64,000 bases of DNA from Kitagawia praeruptora (taxonomy: Eukaryota; Streptophyta; Magnoliopsida; Apiales; Apiaceae): NCBI GenBank assembly GCA_037693485.1, contig CM075354.1, positions 160,833,501 through 160,897,500 on the forward strand. The letters run 5' to 3'. A program made the translations under genes and the position numbers. Below the pieces are notes generated by a model. It ran no database searches, had not been told where the DNA came from, and saw nothing but the letters and a program-made list of their open reading frames with translations. Below are positions 32,584 through 44,995 of this stretch, in pieces (the stretch's first letter is position 1; every line of letters starts with the position of its first letter).

Positions 32584-35500
32584 TGTGACGCCCCCAAATC
32601 CGAGGTCAGAGATTCAGGTCGTCACATCACCATCCAACCATATCCTACCTGTATTAACTTTACAATTCAACAATACATCAATCCAGACCTCAATCTTACG
32701 TACATACAAGTTAGAACCTCAGAAACGATAATCAAAAGTAACACTAAATATTACAATTCATCTGTACAATCCGGAATCTTACGCACTTCCACTTATACAA
32801 CTACACTTGAAGACGAGTCTTACTATTACAGTTGAAAACCTATCAGACTTACTCTGTAGTATTTATCTGGAACTAAATCATCTCGGGGTAAATCTTCTAC
32901 TCCTCTTCTGCTGGTGCGGAGTTAACTGACCAAATTCTTCTCTTTCTGAAAAGTTTTTATAAAGCAAGAATGAGCTACATAATGCTCAGCAAGTTCGCCA
33001 TTTTGAAAAATAATAATGTGCTTTATTTCGAAAACGTTCCCAACTGTATGGGTATATATATCTCAGATTTCAAAACATAATTCGACAATATATATGTCCG
33101 AGTTTGAATAAAACATTTATACTCGCTAAGGAGCTTTAAGAATAACATATGAGTCCTTTACAAGGTTCCCATTTCAATATATCTCAGGTTTGAAAATATA
33201 TACATATTAGTATATCATTTTCGGCAAAACACTCTACGGTTAACATACTGTACAGGGAATACATTATTGCAAAACCTCTTTCCTTCCATTAGCTTAGAAG
33301 GTTTCTCATTCAAAAACATTTCATTCTTTGAAACAATTGCAAGGGTGCACTAACACGTGCCAATCTTTATAGGAAATCTTGCAGTTCTAGATACTGCACG
33401 ATGTCAATATTTTTCTTATCAAAAACTACACTATCGGCAACTTGGCACTTAGGCCCAAGAAGCAGTGTTTGAGTATTTTTCCAAAGTGGAGGATGGGACT
33501 GGAAGAAAACATAAAAACCTGACAAGGATTGACGATGATCAGTCACCACAACCAAGTCCAACAATCCGCGGGTCTTCTCTACTAGTAGAAGGATAGAAAC
33601 TACATCCGTAACTACCCTTGGGTGAAAACTACATCCGTAATCACCCTCGATGAAAACTACATCCGTAATCATCCTTCGGCAACACCTGGGCCGGAATAAT
33701 AATTGATGGACCGCCTGGCTCACGGCCGCTTACACATCCCGGGAATCGTTCGTCAACGATTCCCACACCTGCCAGAGTCCCCTTTTTCTTTTCTTTTCAA
33801 AAATCATTTTGATAGAAAATTCGAGTAGTTGAAGTTCGACCTCAGTCGACCGATAATTCTTGAAAAACGTACAAGAAGCAAAACCTGATCGGGGGTTTTC
33901 GAAAATGTTTTGGGTTCGAAAGTGTTCGAGTTTGAAAACGCTAAAGGCATCTTGGATTAGTTTTGTCTTTAAAATTATGAACAATAACTAATAAATAATA
34001 TTTTGAGATTTAATATAAATAATTAATAAAATAATTATTTAATTAAAATAAGCTTTTAATCCAAGATAGATATTTTTGAGTACTTTTAACAACGTAAAAA
34101 TAATAAAGACTTAAGTATACGATACTTCCCGAATGACTCTTCGGGTTTTCGCGATTTAATCACGATACAACAATATACCGCTCCCCGGTCAATAATATAT
34201 TTGGACCGCTACGACCTCTATTGCTAGAGTCGTTGTCCGAAGAAAACACTTTCATTCTAAGTTCAAGGGTGTACAAACACATATGCATATATCTCAAACT
34301 TCAACATAACTTGTAAAGCATAAGCATATAATACGTTTGGAAGCTATAAACACAACAGTGAAAATCCTTATATATAAGTTTTGAAAAGTAAACTTGCATA
34401 GATAAAATCAAGAATATAATATTTTGAAATTAAATACTTAGGGATGGAAAACTTGCCTTGGTGAGGTTGGGGTGGTCGGCTCGCGAAGTGGAATGGAAAT
34501 CTATACATAATCAATATTTGTACGTTAGTACCTTAACAACGCTACTTAATCATAAGGTTTTAAAAATCGTAAGACCAACTTAACGACTCCACTTGTGACC
34601 ACTAACCCTCTCATATGACCATGTCGTCACATTATCACTTTTGTTACCCATTCGACTCAAATCTATTCCTCGAACTCGAAACTCAAGTGAATATCCTTAA
34701 AACTACTTTAAACTAATCCCCTAAGTGGTTTTTCACTTGCGCACACCTCGCTCTAACATTTTTATAAAATTGTAAAATTCGAGTTTTAATCAGATTCTTT
34801 TTGGGTAGCCTTCACCACTGCATTTCCTAGCTTCTCTAATTTTTCCATGATCCCACATAAGTTTTTAGGGGTTTAAACAAGGTTCACAAGGGGGTCACTT
34901 ACTGCAGTCAGGAATCCAGAAACACAATCCACTTCTCCGGCCATAACTAAATATCTATACATCACCTAGTCATGAACCTTACATTTCCAGAAACTACATT
35001 CAATTATCTTTCCATCAATATATGGTAGGACATCAGGGGACAAAATTTGGGGGTTCAAAACCGTATTACAAGACAGGTCAATGCTCCTGGAAAATCTCAG
35101 CAAGAACATACTACTTAGATTAACCATTTTTCACAATTCCACAACACAACCAACACTTAATACACTTAGTTCATGGTTCATAACACTCATGGAGATATAT
35201 ATATTATCCATAATCATAAAAGTCATAATCTCAACATCAAAACTCAAGATCCATGTCATCCAATACTTATACAACCAAGATTAGCTCACAAATACATGGA
35301 TCTACTACCAAACATTATAAATACTACATAACCAAGAGGGTTAGGGTTTTTATACCTTCTTGATGTTCTTACAATCTCAAACAAGCTTGGTTAACCTTGG
35401 GGAAGCCTTACTCTATGCTCACCATCTTCAATCTCACCAAAGAAATCAAGAACATGGAAGTGAGTTTCCTGATTGGAAAAACACGCCCCAAAGATCAGCC

Positions 35501-36577
35501 AAAACGACGCCTTTTCACTCGTTTTCTGGTCGAAGCTCCTGAATGAAAATTGTAGAGCGTCTTCACAGCTTTCTAACCATATAAAGAACAAAAAATTTCA
35601 TTGAGTAATGAAGTCTCTAGGCCCGTTTTACTGAGGACGTTCTGCTGGGCAAATGGAGAGAAAATGGAGTTTCTTGGTTTTTGCTTTTTGTTCTTTATCT
35701 CCAATAATGCTTACACATGTAATATATATCTAGATATTTTGGATGCATCCTTATCCTTGCTAGGTGTCACACTCCCATTGGCTCCCTTGGATTCTTATCC
35801 ACTTAAAATGCAACCAAGTCCTTCCTCCTTTTGCACCTAAGTCCTTATCTCTTGTTTCTTGCACTTAAGTCCCTTGGCTTTGTTTTCTTTCCCACCAATT
35901 GGATTCCCTTGTTGTCTCGTGAATAAAATTAATACGTTACAACTAATACTTTGCATATTATTGCTCTAATATGGCACAATACCTCGAATGAATATTAATT
36001 CCAGCATCCCTTGTTTATTTCTCTTTATCTCAGAAAACGTTCTCCCGCTTTCTCAAGCATTCTCTATTTCTCAATTCTAAGAGTTTATTCTCAATCCTCT
36101 TTCTTTCTCATAATATATCCTTCCTTGGACTCTTAATATACCATATCCTTAATCGATGCTTCGTTCGCTCAACCGCTTAATCTTGTTGTAACGTCTCAGT
36201 GGTTCTCGTTCTAAATCCTCGAATCAAATATAATAAAATCCTAACATATTAAATCCTTAATTCCTCAAAATTAATATCTCATTTCTTGAATATAATAATA
36301 TATAATTCACTACCCAGTCAAATATTACACCATAATACAAATTGGAATTTCTTAATTCCGATCGTCTTTACATACACTTATTTGCTCCGTGAATCACTAA
36401 TATGACTTCGAAATATCCATACCATGTCTTGTACATAGGGTGGCTTGAAAATTTTCTTGGTCCTCAAAATCACTATTCATCCATAAATTACTATTCACGC
36501 ATGACAAACACTATTCACGTATATACTTATTCTTAATAAGAAAAGTTTTAATTCTACCGAAAATCTGGGTTCTTACA
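32584..36577 (-). repeat. 5' LTR of element B
   Basis: 3,994 bp, equal in length to 23011-27004 and differing at about ten positions by eye. It is followed by the target duplication AGTTA (36578-36582). Confidence 0.95.
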
Positions 36578-36582
36578 AGTTA

Positions 36583-37135
36583 CCTTGTAACTTCATCTCA
36601 TACCTTATATTGGTACTACATCGTTAATGCATGGCATATGGTTTCAAAGATATTTTGGACTGTTATATATTATCACTGTTCAATTATATTTCTGGTGGGC
36701 TATTGCTCACCCTTGCTTTATTTATTTATATCACAACAACAGCTAGATCAGATGGCCGCGCAAGACGCACACAGCGTAAGCAGGTGTCAACCGTCAGAAG
36801 TTTGCCGCTAAGGTCTTGGCTACCTTTGTTGAGGATGCAACTACTGGTAGGGTAGTTGTTAGCAATTGAACCTCAAATGTATTTATATTATGGTATCTAT
36901 TAATGGATGGCAAAGAGTATGTAATTGTACAATTGTAATTCTTTGGGTTGTAAGAACTCCAGCTTGTGATTAATAATATTGTTGGTTACTCTGATTTCAT
37001 CTCTGGGACTATAACGGGTGTGTTTTATGTTGTGGTTTTGGGTCACAAGGTTGTAATTTAAATTATGTTGGTCTTATGGTTGGATATTGAGACCGTAACG
37101 ACCAGATCCCTGACCCTGGATCTGAGGGTGTTACA
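36583..37135 (+). repeat. 3' LTR of element C, segment 3 (LTR end)
   Basis: Final 553 bp of the C LTR, ending CTGAGGGTGTTACA, comparable with the GGGGGCGTCACA ends of A and B. With segments 1 and 2 the LTR is about 4.8 kb. Right after it LINE sequence begins in mid-gene (zf-RVT region), so C inserted into LINE 0b. Its target duplication should start CCCAG; the partner lies outside the window. Confidence 0.85.
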
Positions 37136-40090
37136 CCCAGTGAGCCAAAATAGGACTTGACTTGATTGGTGAAAAAATAGTCAAAGAACAAGTGATCTAA
37201 AGAGTCCGGAATTTGGCTACAAAACACACACCTAGAGTTACCATCACTTTGCCAACTTTGCATTCTATCCTGAGTTAAAAGTTTACCCCGAATAGCCAAC
37301 CAAAGAATAAAGGACTGCTTTGGGATAGCACTAGAAAACCAAACCAAATTACTCCAACCCACTCTAGGTTGGTCTTGCTTAAAATCTCTCCAAACAGTGC
37401 TCGTTTTGAACTTGGATTTCTTGCCATCACCCGATTTCCAGAGAATTGAGTCCTTCCTATTTTCATTGATCAGAACCTGCCTATTTTTCAAATCAGGCCA
37501 CTTGACCAACACCCCCTCTGGAAACACTACTTGACCATCCACAACGAAATTGCCAACTTTAGCCTCCCCTTCAAGGCCCATACTAGCAATATCTCGAGGA
37601 GTAATTTTAGAACACAGGGGGGCATTTAAAATCCAGTTATCATACCAAAAGGAAGTATCATAACCGTTGCCAATTTCCGAAACGAAAAATTTACGAAACT
37701 CCTCCCTAATACCCAGAATACGTTTCTAGCTAATAGAGGCATCCCATGCAACTTTAACATTCCAGAAATTATTTCCCCTCAATCTATAAGTATGCACCCA
37801 TTTCACCCAAAGAGAATCTCTACTCGTAATAATACTCCATATGTGATAGGCCATAAGAGCCTTATTCCAAGTTCGAAGAGGACGAATGCCCAAACCACCT
37901 TGATCTTTCGGCAATCAAACATCAGACCAGGAGACTTTAGACCTGCCTTGAGCCATCTCTGTCCCTCCCCAAATAAAGTTCCTAATTAACTTCTCAATAG
38001 CATTCGAAACAGAAAAAGGGAGAATAAAAACTGAGCTCCAATACACTTGTATAGACATGAGGACAGAGAGAGAAAGTTGAAGTCTACCAGCATAGGTGAG
38101 CCAGTTATTCTGCCACTACTGGATCTTTTTCTGGACTTGATGAATAAGCACAGAACAGTCAGCATGCCATAATCTCATAGTGACTAACGGGACTCCAAGG
38201 TATTTAACCGGCAAAGACCCAACCTCAAATCTCATAATAGAATTAATCAACCTTTGATTTTCATTAGAGACTTTGCAAAAGAAAACACTACTCTTATTTT
38301 CATTAGGCCACAATCCCGAAGCTGCACCAAATTCATCCAGAGAGTCTTTTAAAATTTGGACAGACCAAGGGTCTCCATGACTAAACAGGAAAAGGTCATC
38401 TGCAAAACATAAATGAGAGATACCCAACTTCTCACATTTAGCATGGTATCTGAAAGAGCCATCTTCTAAAATTCTTTTCTTCAAGATAATAGTCAGCACC
38501 TGCATCACCAAAGTAAATAAGTACGGAGACAGCGGGTCACCTTGCCGAAGGCCCTTTTTTGCTTTAAAAAAACCATGAGCTTCACCATTGACAATAATAG
38601 AGTAGCAAGGCGTAGTCACACATTCCTTAATCCAACCCACCATTTTAACCGGAAAACCAAACAAAAGAAGAGACGAGAATAAAAAATCCCAGTTAACACT
38701 ATCATAAGCTTTTCGGATATCCACTTTAAAAGCGCATCTAGGTTTCCCCTCGTGACGATGGTAACCTCGAGAAAGCTCTTGCGTTAACAAAATGTTATCA
38801 CTAATCTTTCTCCCCGGGATAAAAGCATTTTGATTATCATCAACAATGAGATTAAGACTCCCCTTAATCCTATTAGCAAGGATTTTTGAAATGCACTTGT
38901 ACATCACATTACACAAAGAAATCGGTCTAAACTCACCAACAGTTAAAGGCTGATCAACTTTTGGAATGAGGGTAATTATAGTAGCATTTACCTCCTTTAA
39001 CAGTTTTCCAGTAACAAAGAACTCCCGGACTGCTTTACACACATCACCTCCTATAATAGGCCAGGCTGCCTTGAAGAACTTTGCAGAAAAACCATCAGGC
39101 CCCGAGGCTTTCTCATCACCCATTGAGAAGATAATGGCTTTAATTTCATCATCTTTGGGAATCTGACCCATATCATCATGCAGGTCCATAGGAACCTTTT
39201 TAAGAAAGTAATCTTCGAGGTTGTCAATCCTTTCAGCATGACAGTTAGAGCCAAGAAGGTTTTCATAAAAAGAAAGAAATTCTTGGTTCATCAATTCCCC
39301 TTCAACCTCAACCCCTTGAGCATTTTGAATAGCAGAAATACGATTACTGTTCTTTCTAACTTGAAGGCTTTTATGAAAGAACTTATTGTTTTGGTCCCCA
39401 ACCCTCAACCAGTGAATTTTAGACTTTTGTTTAAGCATGATTTCCTCCTCTAAAGAAGCAGTCCGGTACTCTCGAGCCACTCGACTTTCTGCAAGTTTTA
39501 ACTCCGCATTAAAAGGATCAAGATCAAGGGCTATTTGAATACTATGAAGAGACAGCTGCAACTCCTTAACCTTAACACAAAGATTACCACTGGCTTTAGC
39601 TTCATCACGAAACAAACACTTTAGACGCTTCAACTTCTGCACAACTCTATACATCATGACTCCCCCACAATTTGTAGCCCAACCTTGATTAACTAATTCC
39701 AAAAAATTCTTGCGGTGAACCAAAAAATTCTGAAATTTGAAAGAAGACCGCTTTTTAACCTCAACATAACCCCCTAAGTCAAGGATAGAGGGACTATGGT
39801 CACTTGACTGCGGGGCTAGGAAAGTTGCCTTAGAACTTCGAAATTTTCACAGAAAAGCATCATTTACTAAAACCCTGTCTAATTTTCGAACCATCCCTAC
39901 CCCATGGGGACTTCCAGACCACGTGAATCTCATTCCAGAATAGTGAAGATCCACCACTTCGACCTTAGAAACACAGTCACAGAAATCAGAAATCGCTGGA
40001 GAGTTACCCACAACACCTCCTACATTTTCTTCCTTCGACAGCATAGCATTAAAATCCCCCAAAATAACCCAAGGGAAATCACTAACTAGG
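37136..40090 (-). mobile_element. LINE copy 0b (truncated at both ends)
   Basis: A minus-strand L1-type LINE. Its 3' part is cut by element C at 37136. Its 5' end stops within the endonuclease domain at ACTAACTAGG and passes directly into TTTTAGGG repeats. It is almost identical to copy 0a including the same 5' breakpoint and a shared stop codon, so the two arose by a tandem duplication of about 4.9 kb. Confidence 0.9.
37136..40090 (-). pseudogene. LINE ORF2 fragment, copy 0b
   Basis: In order on the minus strand: the second half of the APE-type endonuclease (ILGDFNAM near 40060, SDHSP near 39800), reverse transcriptase (FRPISLCNVMYKC, AYDSVNWDFLF, LRQGDPLSPYLF and catalytic FADD within 38300-39000), and the start of the zf-RVT region (PKQSFILWLA, CVFCSQIPDSLDHLFF) to the break at 37136. 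Stops include a TGA near 39847 (CGA in copy 0a), a TAG near 38116 (CAG in 0a), a TGA near 37915 shared with 0a, and one near 37726. Dead copy. Confidence 0.9.
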
Positions 40091-40664
40091 TTTTAGGGTT
40101 TAGGGTTTAGGGTTTAGGGTTTAGGGTTTAGGGTTTAGGGTTTAGGGTTTTTGGGTTTTGGGTTTAGGGTTTTGGGTTTAGGGTTTAGGGTTTTAGGGTT
40201 TTAGGGTTTGGGGTTTAGGAGTTTAGGGTTTTGGAGTTTAGGGTTTAGGGTTTAGGGTTTTGGGTTTTTGGGTTTTAGGGTTTTAGGGTTTTAGGGTTTA
40301 GGGTTTTGGGGTTTAGGGTTTTAGGGTTTTAGGTTTTAGGGTTTAGGGTTTAGGGTTTGGGGTTTGGGGATTTTGGGGTTTTGGGGTTTTGGGTTTTGCG
40401 TTTTGGGTTTTGGGTTTTCGGTTTTGGATTTTGGGTTTAGGGTTTGGGGTTTGGGGTTTGGGGTTTGGGGTTTGGGGTTTGGGGTTTGGGGTTTAGGGTT
40501 TAGGGTTTAGGGTTTAGGGTTTAGGGTTTTAGGGTTTTAGGGTTTAGGGTTTAGGGTTTAGGGTTTAGGGTTTAGGGTTTTAGGGTTTTAAGGTTTAGGG
40601 TTTAGGGTTTTAGGGTTTAGGGTTTAGGGTTTAGGGTTTAGGGTTTAGGGTTTAGGGTTTAGGG
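40091..40664 (+). repeat. Telomere-like tract between LINE 0b and 0a
   Basis: About 570 bp of TTTAGGG with variants TTTTAGGG, TTTTGGG and a homogeneous TTTGGGG block (~40441-40493). G-rich strand runs left to right. It shares odd variant strings such as TTTGGGGTTTAGGAG with 44996-45499. Confidence 0.95.
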
Positions 40665-40673
40665 TTTTTTTTT
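40665..40673 (+). other. LINE 0a poly(A) junction with telomeric repeat
   Basis: Nine T on the plus strand (LINE poly(A) tail on minus) directly join GGGTTTAGGG to the LINE 3' end. Confidence 0.9.
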
Positions 40674-41793
40674 CCGGGTAAATGAGGCTTAGCCTCGTGG
40701 AATTTTATAAAATAAGAAAGAAATGTACAGACCTAGAGAAAAAAAACTCAAGGCCAAAGAAATTTCCATTGGAACAACCTCCAAAGGAAAAACCAAAAAA
40801 AACTAGGAAAACAACAAACACACTAGCAACCCACAAAAAGTATAGGCCACCGAGAAGAAAAAGACAACACCAAAACAAATATTAAATGCTCCCCAAGGCC
40901 CTCTTGGACCAAAAAAGACAAAAAGGAGCAAATAGGAAACTTGGAAAACCACACCCTTCACATGCATTTTTTGAAAAACCCACATCCTTTACATGCATTT
41001 TCTTAGAAGTCACAAGTGAAATATGAAAGTAGAAGTCCACCCATCTCCCCAACAGTAGAAAAAAGGATAAGAAATAATACTCCACCTTCCGAGACAACCA
41101 GTGAACACAATTAACCCACCAAATAAACAAACCCAGCATATTTTTTAACCCAAAATCGTCCCCCTGGTAGCAACCTAGCCCCATAATCTTGCAGGCAGCT
41201 TTGTTATAAATAAAATTCAAAAAGACAGAGCAGACCAAGCAACAGAACCAGCACTGAAAACCTATGCCATGTCGACCACCATCAAACCTTGGAAGAAACG
41301 GACAGTAATGATCACATAACAACGAAAAACCAACACCTGCAAAGCAAAAAACCACACCGCGCCCGCAGAACCAACCATCGGCAAAACGAAAAACAGAGCA
41401 GAGAAAAACCACTCTCCACCTACACATAACAGGCCTCCAAGATAGAGCACTTAGCAAATTGCCCCAGAAAAAACTACTACTACTAAGAAGATCCCAGAAA
41501 AAGATATTAACACCCCCAACCCCCCTGGATCGAAAGGGAACCAATCTGCACAATCATCTTTAAAAACAACGCTACACCCATCAAGAACCAAACCTGAAAC
41601 CTGCAACCGCACGAAAACAGACCACAACCACTGGACCAAACAACCAAACCTAAACCTCCTCCAAAAACAGCACCCTCTATTGAGAATCAACTCAGGAACC
41701 TTAAACATCATTGCACAGACCCAGACCATATAAATACTTATTTGACAAATGAGAATCCCACCTAATATTCCACATTTTAAGGGTATTAAAAAC
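40674..41793 (-). other. 3' UTR of LINE 0a with terminal hairpin
   Basis: About 1.1 kb after the ORF2 stop. The sense strand is poor in A, so long frames (e.g. 40882-41553) stay open by composition; they are not conserved as protein. A terminal hairpin GAGGC-TAA-GCCTC lies at 40684-40696, about ten bases before the poly(A). The block near 41520-41545 resembles the conserved 3' UTR block of copies 1 and 5. Confidence 0.75.
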
Positions 41794-44700
41794 TCAAGTT
41801 GACCTACGAATCTTTAACCCCGACAATTTCATACGAACTGTCTGAACAATGCACTTAATCACCTGGTAATACGTTCGATGAGACGATTGAAAAATCCGTA
41901 AATTTCTCTCCTGCCAAATGAAATAAACTAATCCTCCCAGAACTAGCTTATTTACAACATTAGCTAGAGTTTTCCTTTGCCAATATGTAGAACCAAATTC
42001 TACCAGTTGCAACCAAGAAATATTTGTAGGAAGATTAACACCCAGTGAGCCAAAATAGGACTTGACTTGATTGGTGAAAAAACAGTCAAAGAACAAGTGA
42101 TCTAAAGAGTCCGGAATTTGGCTACAAAACACACACCTAGAGTTACCATCACTTTGCCAACTTTGCATTCTATCCTGAGTTAAAAGTTTACCCCGAATAG
42201 CCAACCAAAGAATAAAGGACTGCTTTGGGATAGCACTAGAAAACCAAACCAAATTACTCCAACCCACTCTAGGTTGGTCTTACTTAAAATCTCTCCAAAC
42301 AGTGCTCGTTTTGAACTTGGATTTCTTGCCATCACCCGATTTCCAGAGAATTGAGTCCTTCCTATTTTCATTGATCAGAACCTGCCTATTTTTCAAATCA
42401 GGCCACTTGACCAACACCCCCTCTGGAAACACTACTTGACCATCCATAACGAAATCGCCAACTTTAGCCTCCCCTTCAAGGCCCATACTAGCAATATCTC
42501 GAGGAGTAATTTTAGAACACAGGGGGGCATTTAAAATCCAGTTATCATACCAAAAGGAAGTATCATAACCGTTGCCAATTTCCGAAACGAAAAATTTACG
42601 AAACTCCTCCCTAATACCCAGAATACGTTTCCAGCTAATAGAGGCATCCCAAGCAACTTTAACATTCCAGAAATTATTTCCCCTCAATCTATAAGTATGC
42701 ACCCATTTCACCCAAAGAGAATCTCTACTCGTAATAATACTCCATATGTGATAGGCCATAAGAGCCTTATTCCAAGTTCGAAGAGGACGAATGCCCAAAC
42801 CACCTTGATCTTTCGGCAATCAAACATCAGACCAGGAGACTTTAGACCTGCCTTGAGCCATCTCTGTCCCTCCCCAAATAAAGTTCCTAATTAACTTCTC
42901 AATAGCATTCGAAACAGAAAAAGGGAGAATAAAAACTGAGCTCCAATACACTTGTATAGACATGAGGACAGAGAGAGAAAGTTGAAGTCTACCAACATAG
43001 GTGAGCCAGTTATTCTGCCACTGCTGGATCTTTTTCTGGACTTGATGAATAAGCACAGAACAGTCAGCATGCCATAATCTCATAGTGACTAACGGGACTC
43101 CAAGGTATTTAACCGGCAAAGACCCAACCTCAAATCTCATAATAGAATTAATCAACCTTTGATTTTCATTAGAGACTTTGCAAAAGAAAACACTACTCTT
43201 ATTTTTATTAGGCCACAATCCCGAAGCTGCACCAAATTCATCCAGAGAGTCTTTTAAAATTTGGACAGACCAAGGGTCTCCATGACTAAACAGGAAAAGG
43301 TCATCTGCAAAACATAAATGAGAGATACCCAACTTCTCACATTTAGCATGGTATCTGAAAGAGCCATCTTCTAAAATTCTTTTCTTCAAGATAATAGTCA
43401 GCACCTGCATCACCAAAGTAAATAAGTACGGAGACAGCGGGTCACCTTGCCGAAGGCCCTTTTTTGCTTTAAAAAAACCATGAGCTTCACCATTGACAAT
43501 AATAGAGTAGCAAGGCGTAGTCACACATTCCTTAATCCAACCCACCATTTTAACCGGAAAACCAAACAAAAGAAGATCCGAGAATAAAAAATCCCAGTTA
43601 ACACTATCATAAGCTTTTCGGATATCCACTTTAAAAGCGCATCTAGGTTTCCCCTCGTGACGATGGTAACCTCGAAAAAGCTCTTGCGTTAACAAAATGT
43701 TATCACTAATCTTTCTCCCCGGGATAAAAGCATTTTGATTATCATCAACAATGAGATTAAGACTCCCCTTAATCCTATTAGCAAGGATTTTTGAAATGCA
43801 CTTGTACATCACATTACACAAAGAAATCGGTCTAAACTCACCAACAGTTAAAGGCTGATCAACTTTTGGAATGAGGGCAATTATAGTAGCATTTACCTCC
43901 TTTAACAGTTTTCCAGTAACAAAGAACTCCCGGACTGCTTTACACACATCACCTCCTATAATAGGCCAGGCTGCCTTGAAGAACTTTGCAGAAAAACCAT
44001 CAGGCCCCGAGGCTTTCTCATCACCCATTGAGAAGATAATGGCTTTAATTTCATCATCTTTGGGAATCTGACCCATATCATCATGCAGGTCCATAGGAAC
44101 CTTTTTAAGAAAGTAATCTTCGAGGTTGTCAATCCTTTCAGCATGACAGTTAGAGCCAAGAAGGTTTTCATAAAAAGAAAGAAATTCTTGGTTCATCAAT
44201 TCCCCTTCAACCTCAACCCCTTGAGCATTTTGAATAGCAGAAATACGATTACTGTTCTTTCTAACTTGAAGGCTTTTATGAAAGAACTTATTGTTTTGGT
44301 CCCCAACCCTCAACCAGTGAATTTTAGACTTTTGTTTAAGCATGATTTCCTCCTCTAAAGAAGCAGCCCTGTACTCTCGAGCCACTCGACTTTCTGCAAG
44401 TTTTAACTCCGCATTAAAAGGATAAAGATCAAGGGCTGTTTGGATACTATGAAGAGACAGCTGCAACTCCTTAACCTTAACACAAAGATTACCACTGGCT
44501 TTAGCTTCATCACGAAACAAACACTTTAGATGCTTCAACTTCTGCACAACTCTATACATCATGACTCCCCCACAATTTGTAGTCCAACCTTGATTAACTA
44601 ATTCCAAAAAATTCTTGCGGTGAACCAAAAAATTCTGAAATTTGAAAAAAGACCGCTTTTTAACCTCAACATAACCCCCTAAGTCAAGGATAGAGGGACT

Positions 44701-44995
44701 ATGGTCACTTGACTGCGGGGCTAGGAAAGTTGCCTTAGAACTTCGAAATTTTCGCAGAAAAGCATCATTTACTAAAACCCTGTCTAATTTTCGAACCATC
44801 CCTACCCCATGGGGACTTCCAGACCACGTGAATCTCATTCCAGAATAGTGAAGATCCACCACTTCGACCTTAGAAACACAGTCACAGAAATCAGAAATCG
44901 CTGGAGAGTTACCCACAACACCTCCTGCATTTTCTTCCTTCGACAGCATAGCATTAAAATCCCCCAAAATAACCCAAGGGAAATCACTAACTAGG
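41794..44995 (-). pseudogene. LINE ORF2 (endonuclease end, RT, zf-RVT), copy 0a
   Basis: One frame runs from the truncated endonuclease (GDFNAM near 44960, SDHSP near 44700) through RT (NQNAFIPGRKISDN, AFKVDIRKAYDSVNW, GLRQGDPLSP, catalytic CFADD at ~43310) and the zf-RVT zinc region (CVFCSQIPDSLDHLFFDC) to the natural stop at 41794. Only two internal stops are present, at 42820-42822 (shared with 0b) and 42280-42282 (TAA; 0b has Gln). The protein would nick target DNA and copy LINE RNA; this copy lacks the endonuclease start and ORF1. Confidence 0.9.

Larger units (their letters stand above)
23011..36577 (-). mobile_element. Element B: non-autonomous Tekay-type LTR retrotransposon
   Basis: A 13.6 kb minus-strand element with target duplication AGTTA (23006-23010 and 36578-36582). 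It has two 3,994-bp LTRs that differ, by eye, at about ten positions, a PBS identical to that of A, and a PPT with the same hairpin. Its interior has no long open frame: only a chromodomain remnant, an internal LTR-end fragment, decayed pol and unrecognised DNA. LTRs this similar around coding DNA this decayed mean the element was already defective when it last moved, so it used proteins from another element, plausibly of the A lineage. Confidence 0.9.
40674..44995 (-). mobile_element. LINE copy 0a (5'-truncated)
   Basis: A 4.3 kb minus-strand L1-type copy with poly(A), 3' UTR and about three quarters of ORF2. It is 5'-truncated in the endonuclease domain exactly where 0b is, and the truncated end passes into TTTTAGGG repeats at ~44996. 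Confidence 0.93.

Noticed and set aside
40882..41553. 223-codon minus-strand frame after ORF2 of LINE 0a (with similar frames at 45582-46169 and 61770-62462)
   Set aside because: They lie in LINE 3' UTRs whose sense strand is poor in A, so stops are rare. The three predicted proteins are not alike and have only low-complexity hydrophobic text.
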